From assembly GCA_046484045.1 (NCBI GenBank), contig JAWOBZ010000068.1, forward strand, positions 1 through 9,150: a stretch of DNA of 9,150 nt, given 5' to 3'. How positions within the stretch are numbered: the first letter of the stretch is position 1; the number at the start of each line of letters is the position of its first letter. Of the stretch, positions 1 to 6,353 are shown one piece after another. Both the position numbers and the translations under genes were made by a program. The notes under the pieces are model-generated. The model searched no databases, had not been told where the DNA came from, and was given only the letters and a program-made list of their open reading frames with translations. The stretch comes from CAZHUM01 sp046484045 (lineage in GTDB: Archaea > Thermoplasmatota > Thermoplasmata > Halarchaeoplasmatales > Halarchaeoplasmataceae).

Positions 1-3000
1 AGGATCACCATCCCCACGACTACGTACGTGAACGTCAGCGATACCAGCTACCACGATACCACCGATTCACTAAGAGATCCGCCTGTATTTTCTGCAGGCG
101 AAGATGTGACTATCAAAGCGAACGTGACCGATCCGATAGGCAGCTACGATATCAGATACCCGGGAGGGTCATGGAACAACAGCGGGGCCAACGCTACCGT
201 TAGATATCCAAACGGCAGTATCGTACCGGGATTCCAAAATAAGTCCATGAATTTAGAGATTATAGACAGTTCATCACCATCGGCTTGGAAGATATTCAAT
301 CTGACCGTTCCAGCGATATCACTCGATCAACTAGGTGTTTACAATGTAACCGTAACGGGATGGGAGAGCAACGGTGTCTATGTTCAGCAGGATTCAAATT
401 TCTCTGTCACCTCATCGGATAGCATACCGCCTCAGATCACGAATGTAACCGACGTACCGGATCCACAGGAGAGTGGATTCAATGTCAATATCAGTGCGGA
501 TGTTACAGATGATGTAGGGGTAGGGAGTGTTACTGTAAATATCACTTCACCGAACGGTACCACGCTGGGGAATTTCTCCATGAATTATTCATCTATTACG
601 GATCATGCGTATTTTAATAGAACATATAACACTCCTGGAATATACGATTATAAGATATGGGCTCGTGATCTATCCAACAACTGGAATTCTTCTTCGCAGT
701 ATAGTTTCACAATCCAGGATACCATCCCTCCGATGATCATGGACGTCAGCGCAGCCCCGGCTCCACAGTTCGCTGGAGGTCTGGTGAATATCACATGTAA
801 TGTAACTGACAATCTGAATGTATCACAGGTATTTGTGAATATCACTTCACCATCTACCGTTAATTTAGGTAATTTCTCGATGAACGAAACCGCTACGGAC
901 AAATTTTTCTTTGTACGTACCTATTCCGAGTTGGGCACCTACAGTTTCTTTGTTTGGGCCAATGATACGAATGACAACAGGAATATATCCGTTGGACATA
1001 CGTTTGTAATTATAGGTCCGAATATCCCGAAGATCACTAACGTCGATGCTCAGCCGGATCCACAGGTAACGGGAGGCTTTGTGAATATCACGTGCAACGT
1101 TACCGATGATATAGGTGTGTCAGAAGTGTGGGTCAATATCACTGCTCCCTCGGGAACGACTCTAGGTAACTATTCGATGAATTATTCATCTATTACTTCT
1201 TTAGCTTATTTCAATAGAACTTACACAACAATCGGAACCTACGATTACACCATCTGGGCGAACGATACGAGCAACAACTGGAACAATTCCAGTGGACATA
1301 CCTTCTTGATATACGATTCCGATCTGCCGAAGATACAAAAAGTCAGCGCGACACCGTCGCCTCAAGAGGTCTACGGATTCGTCAATATAAGTGCCGAAGT
1401 CAGTGACAACACGGGTATTCACGGAGCATGGGTAAATATAACACTTCCAGACGGATCTGAATTAGGGAATTTCTCCATGAATTACTCATCGACGAAGAAG
1501 AGAGCGTATTTTAACCGTTCCTACGGAGAAATAGGCACTTACAGATATGACATCTGGGCGAATGATACGGACAACAATTGGAATTACTCTACGGGGCATT
1601 CGTTTAGGATAGTCGACACCCAAAAACCCATGGTGGCGGATAACACCGTCGATATACCGACCACGGGAGACATGTTCACTATCAATGCATCGATCATCGA
1701 TAACTACGAAATTGACACGGTCCGTCTTTTCTACCTAACAGACGTGAGTCCTCAGAACAACATATCTATGATCCACACAGCCAATGATTTCTATGAACGT
1801 TCGGTTCTCGTACCCACTGATGCAACCGTGATTTATTACAATATATCCGCCAACGATGCGAGTGATAACTGGAATCAAACGGGAGAGATCAAGGAAACGG
1901 TTATTGATAACGATCCTCCATCTATAACGGACAACAGTGCATCCAGTGCTGTTTCCAGTGAATATTTCGTCATCAACGTGACCGTGACGGACAATTTAGA
2001 CGTAGATGAGGTGTTCGCATGCTATCATACGAACGTGACAGGATGGTCAAACACCAGCATGGTCAACACAGGAGGGGGTCACTATGAACTAAATGTGACT
2101 CTCCCTGAGGGAGCGGCGACACTCTATTACAACATCACCGCTAACGATACCAGTGATAACTGGAATATGCTGGGCACCAAGAGTGTGGATCTACCCGAGG
2201 ACACTTCACGACCTGAAGAGATCGTCGTAGTCTCCGGAGATGAGCAGGAGCAGACCGTCGGTACAACTCTAAACCAGCCTTTCGTGGTCAGGGTACTGGA
2301 CGGCAACGGAGATCCTGTAGGTTCAGATATCGAGGTCTGGTTCAACATAACCACCTCCGGGCTAAACGGTGACGCTGAGCTCGGCAAATCCAGTCCAGTT
2401 CTAACCGATGAAAACGGCAGTGCAAATGTCACTTTGACACTGGATTCTATGGAGGGCGAAAATCTGGTGAACGCGTCTATAAAGGGTACGGGGTCGGGGA
2501 GATGGGCTCTCTTCGATGCAATGGGAGTCGTACCGCACTTTGAAGCAAAAAAGACCGTAGACCGGCACAGCGTCGATCCGGGGGACGGGATCGTGTACAC
2601 CATATATTACAACAACACGGGTAGCGAGCCCGCAGCGAATGTATGGATTAACGACACCCTCGACTCTAATCTGGAATACATGGGGGATGACAGTGGAGTA
2701 TCTCCGATACTGGCGAGACAAACCCTTTCTTGGCATCTCACGGATGTGGACGTCGGTGAACACTACTTCCAGATAAACTGCCGGGTCAAGACTGGGTCTG
2801 AAGACGAAACAGTAATACAAAATTCATTCGATATCGAATATCGAGATTACGCCGGTAACTCGTACGGCAATTCTTCTAACGTGGTAGAATCTAGAGTCTC
2901 CAGCCCCGTTATGACGATAGGTAAGTCGGTGAGTGCAGAGAGGGCAAGGGCCAACGATGAACTCGAGTACGTGGTCTACTTCAACAATATCGGCACGGGA

Positions 3001-4617
3001 ATGGCGAGGGACGTTTGGGTAAACGACACACTCAGTAGACACCTAGAATACAACAACGATAGCAGTGGCGTCGCTCCTAGGATAATCGTGGATGGGGAGG
3101 AAAAAACGTACTGCTGGCATTTCAAAAACGTAGAACCGGGCACCTACAGTTTCCGTATCAACGTGACCATTTCCAGTGACACGAGGGACGGTTCTTTGAT
3201 AAGCAACTTAGCGCTCCTCGATTACTCCACTGCAAATGGAAATTTCAGACCTGGGCTGATTTCAAATAAAGTTACCACGACCGTTTACACCGTAGTCGAT
3301 AACCTTCCTCCCACCATCGAAGGCGTACCCGACCTGATCGTGCACTACGATTACGATTATTCTTTCAATCTCTCTTCCTATGTGAGTGATCCTGACAACA
3401 CGAGTTCGGAACTGAGCGTCTATTTCTCCGATCCAGTTCATGTAAGAGTGAATGAAAGTTATCACCTCGGCATGATACTGAATTATCCGAAGAGTTTGAA
3501 CGGGACTACGGTTGAACTTACCATATGGGTGACGGACGGTATAACCTCGGATTATCAGTCCATCGATGTCCTAGTGACGAATAACTTTCCCCCTGAGATA
3601 AGAAAAACCCTTCCAGATGTGACTTTCTACGAAGACGACGATCACTATGGGTTCGATATCACGGAGTATTTCTTCGATAGGGACAAGAACGCACTATATT
3701 ATTCATCCGGTGAAAAGTACTTGAACGTGACTATCTTGGAAAACGGCACCGTCCTATTCAAGCCGCCACGAGACTGGTACGGCGTGGAGGTCATCACATT
3801 CAGGGCGACTGAGGTCAAGATATCTGAGATCACAGGGGCTCTCGTCGAAGATACGATAATAGTGACGGTTCTACCGGTTAACGACGCACCGATAATAGAA
3901 GAGATGCCTACTCAGAAGGGAAAAGCTGATGAAAGATGGTCTTTGAACCTATCATCCTATCTCTACGATGTTGACGATCCCCTCTCGAATCTCACCCTTT
4001 CCGTAGACAGCAAATACGTCACCGTTTCAGGTCACGAACTGGTCTTCGAGTATCCCGAGGGCATACCTAACGATAACGTGATCGTCACCGTCAGCGACGG
4101 AAAGACGGAAAGCTCTAGAGAATTGTCAATAAAGGTAGCACAGCCCACGCTATTAGAGAAGATATACTGGCCGTGGCCCATCGTCCCCTTCTTATTCCTG
4201 ATACCGCTCATCGGGTTCGCCTACTATAGAAAGACGAGGATCGAACAGGTGTTCCTGATCTACGGCAGTGGATTATTGATAGCACATGAATCTCGTTCGG
4301 ATGAGAACCAGATGGACGAGGATATATTCAGCTCCATGCTCTCTGTTATACAGGACTTCGTGAAGGACTCTTTTCAAGAGGCCGAAAACTACGGCATAAA
4401 GAAATTGGAATTCGGGGACCGTAAGATCCTGGTTGAGCGTGGAAAAAACGTATTCATGGCGGTACTATATTCTGGAAGGACTTCCACCCCGGTTGAGAGC
4501 AAGATGAGGGATAAGCTGAGAGAGATAGAAATTGAGTACGGTGATACCTTGGAAAATTGGGACGGCGACCTTGAAAAACTCAAGGGTGTGCGGGAGGATC
4601 TGAAAGAACTATTTTGA
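1..4617 (+). CDS. Giant Ig-repeat surface glycoprotein with one TM segment and a cytosolic roadblock/longin-like domain (5' partial)
   Basis: The frame is open from base 1, so the gene starts outside the window; the GTG at 28 is not a convincing start, and no signal peptide is visible. The visible 1538 residues are rich in N-x-S/T sequons (dozens), fitting an N-glycosylated extracellular protein. Domains by nucleotide: N-terminal beta-rich region 1-420; four close ~100-residue Ig-like repeats 427-1626; two divergent ones 1627-2214; a Big_1-like Ig domain about 2215-2540; two DUF11-type domains about 2541-2910 and 2911-3290; cadherin/Ig-like domains about 3300-4140. A single membrane helix (Trp-Pro-Trp-Pro-Ile-Val then hydrophobic) is encoded by about 4168-4227 and is followed by basic Arg-Lys-Thr-Arg, placing the last ~129 residues in the cytosol. 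That tail (Leu-Ile-Tyr-Gly-Ser-Gly, a long helix around Gln-Asp-Phe-Val-Lys-Asp-Ser-Phe, then beta strands) looks roadblock/longin-like. Likely roles are adhesion or sensing at the cell surface. The architecture is clear; the function is inferred. Confidence 0.88.
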   Translation, partial: RITIPTTTYVNVSDTSYHDTTDSLRDPPVFSAGEDVTIKANVTDPIGSYDIRYPGGSWNNSGANATVRYPNGSIVPGFQNKSMNLEIIDSSSPSAWKIFNLTVPAISLDQLGVYNVTVTGWESNGVYVQQDSNFSVTSSDSIPPQITNVTDVPDPQESGFNVNISADVTDDVGVGSVTVNITSPNGTTLGNFSMNYSSITDHAYFNRTYNTPGIYDYKIWARDLSNNWNSSSQYSFTIQDTIPPMIMDVSAAPAPQFAGGLVNITCNVTDNLNVSQVFVNITSPSTVNLGNFSMNETATDKFFFVRTYSELGTYSFFVWANDTNDNRNISVGHTFVIIGPNIPKITNVDAQPDPQVTGGFVNITCNVTDDIGVSEVWVNITAPSGTTLGNYSMNYSSITSLAYFNRTYTTIGTYDYTIWANDTSNNWNNSSGHTFLIYDSDLPKIQKVSATPSPQEVYGFVNISAEVSDNTGIHGAWVNITLPDGSELGNFSMNYSSTKKRAYFNRSYGEIGTYRYDIWANDTDNNWNYSTGHSFRIVDTQKPMVADNTVDIPTTGDMFTINASIIDNYEIDTVRLFYLTDVSPQNNISMIHTANDFYERSVLVPTDATVIYYNISANDASDNWNQTGEIKETVIDNDPPSITDNSASSAVSSEYFVINVTVTDNLDVDEVFACYHTNVTGWSNTSMVNTGGGHYELNVTLPEGAATLYYNITANDTSDNWNMLGTKSVDLPEDTSRPEEIVVVSGDEQEQTVGTTLNQPFVVRVLDGNGDPVGSDIEVWFNITTSGLNGDAELGKSSPVLTDENGSANVTLTLDSMEGENLVNASIKGTGSGRWALFDAMGVVPHFEAKKTVDRHSVDPGDGIVYTIYYNNTGSEPAANVWINDTLDSNLEYMGDDSGVSPILARQTLSWHLTDVDVGEHYFQINCRVKTGSEDETVIQNSFDIEYRDYAGNSYGNSSNVVESRVSSPVMTIGKSVSAERARANDELEYVVYFNNIGTGMARDVWVNDTLSRHLEYNNDSSGVAPRIIVDGEEKTYCWHFKNVEPGTYSFRINVTISSDTRDGSLISNLALLDYSTANGNFRPGLISNKVTTTVYTVVDNLPPTIEGVPDLIVHYDYDYSFNLSSYVSDPDNTSSELSVYFSDPVHVRVNESYHLGMILNYPKSLNGTTVELTIWVTDGITSDYQSIDVLVTNNFPPEIRKTLPDVTFYEDDDHYGFDITEYFFDRDKNALYYSSGEKYLNVTILENGTVLFKPPRDWYGVEVITFRATEVKISEITGALVEDTIIVTVLPVNDAPIIEEMPTQKGKADERWSLNLSSYLYDVDDPLSNLTLSVDSKYVTVSGHELVFEYPEGIPNDNVIVTVSDGKTESSRELSIKVAQPTLLEKIYWPWPIVPFLFLIPLIGFAYYRKTRIEQVFLIYGSGLLIAHESRSDENQMDEDIFSSMLSVIQDFVKDSFQEAENYGIKKLEFGDRKILVERGKNVFMAVLYSGRTSTPVESKMRDKLREIEIEYGDTLENWDGDLEKLKGVREDLKELF
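427..1626 (+). repeat. Four tandem ~300-bp coding repeats (Ig-like domains)
   Basis: Registered on the first Ile of the Pro-x-Ile strand, the units begin near 436, 736, 1033 and 1333, so the period is 297-300 bp (99-100 residues). Each unit runs: Pro-x-Ile strand, Asp-Pro-Gln or Ser-Pro-Gln turn, Val-Asn-Ile, Asn-Phe-Ser-Met-Asn, Tyr-Phe-Asn-Arg-Thr-Tyr (one variant unit), Gly-Thr-Tyr, Ile-Trp-Ala-Asn-Asp and Asn-Asn-Trp-Asn. Two further diverged units (about 1627-1914 and 1915-2214) keep the Asn-Asp-x-Ser-Asp-Asn-Trp-Asn ending. Units 1 and 3 share 20 identical bases (580-599 and 1177-1196), and units 1 and 4 share 20 (568-587 and 1465-1484). This points to recent duplication or gene conversion. 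Confidence 0.9.
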
Positions 4618-4625
4618 GCGATGAA

Positions 4626-4634
4626 TTAATATAT
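4626..4634 (+). promoter_or_regulatory. TATA-like box for the structured RNA / zinc-ribbon transcript
   Basis: TTAATATAT sits 8 bp after the surface-protein stop codon, in otherwise mixed sequence. Archaeal transcription usually starts about 25-27 bp downstream of the box centre, which predicts a start near 4656. That is where the first base of the first stem-loop (4655) lies. The coincidence supports a transcript starting with UGCCCGG. No other TATA-like box is visible before the zinc-ribbon gene. Confidence 0.5.
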
Positions 4635-4654
4635 CACCATGGATGTTATTGATC

Positions 4655-4890
4655 TGCCCGGTTACGAAGGTCACGGTGAACTACCCAGGGTTATGATCCG
4701 TGATGCGAATATCGGGCATGGTCTTGATGGGTCCCCCTGGGATTAGGACGCGACGTCCATTTGTGAACAGGGACCAACCCCAAGACTGCACAACCACCGG
4801 AGAACTTCTCCGGTAATACCCCTGGTCAGAGTCAGGAAGGGGAGTTGGATGTACCTTACTGTGAACCCCACTGTTACGGCCGGGGGACAG
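4655..4890 (+). ncRNA. Candidate structured RNA, or long structured leader of the zinc-ribbon gene
   Basis: No convincing ORF occupies this stretch, yet it is packed with complementary segments. Hairpin 1: 4655-4662 pairs with 4711-4718 (8 bp, one G-U) and 4670-4676 with 4698-4704 (7 bp, one G-U); the internal loop between them has CGAA on both strands. Hairpin 2: 4720-4726 pairs with 4781-4787 (7 bp, one G-U), 4730-4735 with 4770-4775 (6 bp), capped by 4746-4750 with 4754-4758. Hairpin 3: 4796-4803 pairs with 4807-4814 (8 bp, short loop). Hairpin 4: 4821-4824 pairs with 4833-4836. A last small stem is 4871-4874 with 4887-4890. An ACA triplet at 4790-4792 follows hairpin 2 by 2 nt, as in H/ACA RNAs, but no guide pocket was established. 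I do not recognise the family. The 3' end is uncertain; the RNA may be separate or cotranscribed with the zinc-ribbon gene. Confidence 0.5.
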
Positions 4891-4913
4891 CTAACCCTCA
4901 AAAAGTGAATGTC

Positions 4914-5099
4914 ATGTCAAAGAAGATATTGAAATGCCCCAAATGCGGGAGTACGAATATAATACCTGAAGCGGGTTTCGTCACCGGCTACAAGTACCAC
5001 TGTGAGGATTGTGATTATGTAGGCTCTCTGATACTGGAAGTCTACGAAGAAGAGTTGGAAAAACTAGAAAAAATGGAAGAAGATGAGCGCGGAAATTAA
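4914..5099 (+). CDS. Small zinc-ribbon protein, function unknown
   Basis: This encodes 61 residues. Near the N-terminus Cys-Pro-Lys-Cys-Gly-Ser forms the first zinc knuckle and Tyr-His-Cys-Glu-Asp-Cys-Asp-Tyr-Val-Gly the second, giving the Cys-x2-Cys...Cys-x2-Cys pattern of rubredoxin-like zinc ribbons common in small archaeal proteins. The C-terminal third is an acidic, probably helical tail (Glu-Glu-Glu-Leu-Glu-Lys-Leu-Glu-Lys-Met). ATG 4914 is preferred because the protein then opens with Met-Ser-Lys-Lys-Ile-Leu-Lys-Cys-Pro; an in-frame GTG at 4905 is possible. A longer reading from 4845 would run through the structured RNA and has no domain-like sequence. The gene has no TATA box of its own nearby and probably shares the promoter at 4626. 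It overlaps the convergent PAN gene by 4 bp. A nucleic-acid or protein-binding role is only a family-level guess. Confidence 0.8.
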   Translation: MSKKILKCPKCGSTNIIPEAGFVTGYKYHCEDCDYVGSLILEVYEEELEKLEKMEEDERGN

Positions 5100-6307
5100 G
5101 CGAACATCACTTGACCTTCAAAATTTTGATCCGGGTTTGCATCAAGAACTTTCTCTATAGCCTCTAAAAAGTCTTCGAGTTCTATTACCTCTTTTTCTTT
5201 TCTAAGTGATAGCATACCTGCCTCGGTGCATATGGCTTTTATATCTGCACCACTCGCTTCCTCAGATCTTTTAGCTAATACATCAATGTTTATATCCTCG
5301 GACATAGGCATGTTCCTAGTGTGTATCTCGAAAATCTTTTTTCTAGCTTCTTCGTCAGGCATGGGCACGTCTATTATCCTGTCGAACCTACCGGGTCTGA
5401 GAAGTGCTTTGTCCAGCAGCTCCGGTCGATTCGTAGCTGCCATCACCTTCACCTCACCAACGGATTCGAATCCGTCCAGCTCGGACAGAAGCTGCATCAT
5501 GGTCCTTTGGACTTCCCTATCACCCGACGTTGATTGGTCCAGTCTTTTCGCCGCCACCGAGTCGAGCTCGTCTATGAAGATGATCGAGGGGGACTTCTCT
5601 TTCGCCATGGAGAAAAGTTCTCTAACAAGACGTGCACCTTCTCCGATGTACTTCTGCACGAGTTCAGAGCCGACGAATTTGATGAATGTAGCCTGAGTTC
5701 TATTGGCTGCCGCTTTGGCTATCAGAGTTTTTCCAGTACCCGGTGGGCCCACCAACAGCACTCCTCTGGGAGGTTCGATGCCCATCCTCTTGTACTTATA
5801 GGGATGAAGAAGCGGGTCCTCGACGGTCTCCCTAACCTCGATTATCTGGTCTTCCAATCCACCTATATCTTGGTAGGTCACCAGTGGTTTGTCTATTATC
5901 TCGGCACCCATGACGTGGGGGTCCACGGAAGGCGGAAGAATTCGCACGATAGACAGGGTCTGTTTGTTCATGGCCACCCTTGTTCCTGGCTTCAGGTCCA
6001 TATCCGGTATGTAATCGGCTACGGAGACTATGAAATTGGGTCCCGTTGAACTTTCTATGATCGCCTTTCCGTTGGGTAGTTTTTCTTTGATCGATCCCAC
6101 TATCAACGGCGGTTTTTTTAAGCGGGCAAGTTCCTTTTTGACTTCTCTAAGATCCCTTTTCAATCGGTTCATCTCGTTGAGAAGGTAATCCCTCTCGAAC
6201 TCTGCACCGAATTCAACCTCTGATATAAGCTCTTCATTTTGTCTTTGAAGTTCTTCTATCCGGCTCGTCAACCCCTTTGATGTTTCGGAAACTTCTTCCT
6301 TGTCCAA
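5096..6307 (-). CDS. pan: Proteasome-activating nucleotidase (PAN), AAA+ ATPase
   Basis: PAN is the archaeal hexameric ATPase that unfolds proteins and feeds them into the 20S proteasome in the cytosol. The 403 residues match the family length and order. There is an N-terminal coiled coil (about 15-65) and an OB domain (about 68-125). The AAA+ module has Walker A Gly-Pro-Pro-Gly-Thr-Gly-Lys-Thr at 187-194, a pore loop beginning Phe211-Val212-Gly, Walker B Ile-Ile-Phe-Ile-Asp-Glu-Leu-Asp at 242-249, sensor 1 Ala-Thr-Asn-Arg-Pro at 291-295 and arginine-finger region Leu-Arg-Pro-Gly-Arg-Phe-Asp-Arg at 303-310. The C-terminus is Met-Phe-Ala where many PANs have hydrophobic-Tyr-X. The start codon is TTG at 6307-6305; no in-frame ATG lies just upstream, and GGTGGT precedes it. 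The gene lies 39 bp after DUF763 and overlaps the zinc-ribbon gene by 4 bp at its 3' end. No 20S subunit gene is in view. Confidence 0.97.
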   Translation of the reverse strand: MDKEEVSETSKGLTSRIEELQRQNEELISEVEFGAEFERDYLLNEMNRLKRDLREVKKELARLKKPPLIVGSIKEKLPNGKAIIESSTGPNFIVSVADYIPDMDLKPGTRVAMNKQTLSIVRILPPSVDPHVMGAEIIDKPLVTYQDIGGLEDQIIEVRETVEDPLLHPYKYKRMGIEPPRGVLLVGPPGTGKTLIAKAAANRTQATFIKFVGSELVQKYIGEGARLVRELFSMAKEKSPSIIFIDELDSVAAKRLDQSTSGDREVQRTMMQLLSELDGFESVGEVKVMAATNRPELLDKALLRPGRFDRIIDVPMPDEEARKKIFEIHTRNMPMSEDINIDVLAKRSEEASGADIKAICTEAGMLSLRKEKEVIELEDFLEAIEKVLDANPDQNFEGQVMFA

Positions 6308-6310
6308 AAG

Positions 6311-6316
6311 ACCACC
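6311..6316 (-). promoter_or_regulatory. Ribosome binding site supporting the TTG start of PAN
   Basis: On the minus strand GGTGGT lies 3 nt before the TTG codon. Its GGTG core fits the archaeal anti-Shine-Dalgarno, although the spacing is short. It lies within the predicted ~16-nt leader from the TATA box at 6345-6353. Confidence 0.4.
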
Positions 6317-6344
6317 GTTACTATATATTTTGATGTTTCAGGAG

Positions 6345-6353
6345 TTTTATAAA
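6345..6353 (-). promoter_or_regulatory. TATA box of the PAN gene
   Basis: The minus strand reads TTTATAAAA. From its centre near 6349, a start about 26 bp downstream falls near 6323, giving a leader of about 16 nt that contains GGTGGT. The box overlaps the DUF763 stop codon (6347-6349), so PAN can be transcribed independently of the gene before it. A second AT-rich stretch, AAATATATAG at 6321-6330, is too close to the start codon to act as its TATA box. Confidence 0.6.

Noticed and set aside
1..4617. CRISPR array or mobile element suggested by the regular ~300-bp repeats
   Set aside because: The repeats lie in a single open frame and encode Ig-like domains; unit length and divergence do not fit CRISPR, and no transposase or terminal repeats are present.
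4655..4718. tRNA gene
   Set aside because: The 8-bp terminal stem looks acceptor-like, but the element is 64 nt, has no GGTTCGAATCC-type T arm, no D-arm motif and no anticodon arm.
4824..4840. SRP RNA S-domain (GGTCAG...GGAAGG resembles helix 8)
   Set aside because: The bases flanking the would-be GGAA tetraloop do not pair, no Alu-domain motif such as UGUAAC in context is present, and the 5' and 3' parts do not form the long helix 5.
4655..4890. RNase P RNA
   Set aside because: The near-universal GAGGAAAGUC-type and AGAxxAAU-type core segments are absent and the element is shorter than usual.
4845..4913. N-terminal extension of the zinc-ribbon protein starting at ATG 4845
   Set aside because: It would read through the structured RNA and gives a Pro/Cys/Tyr-rich segment unlike a zinc-ribbon N-terminus; ATG 4914 or GTG 4905 fits better.
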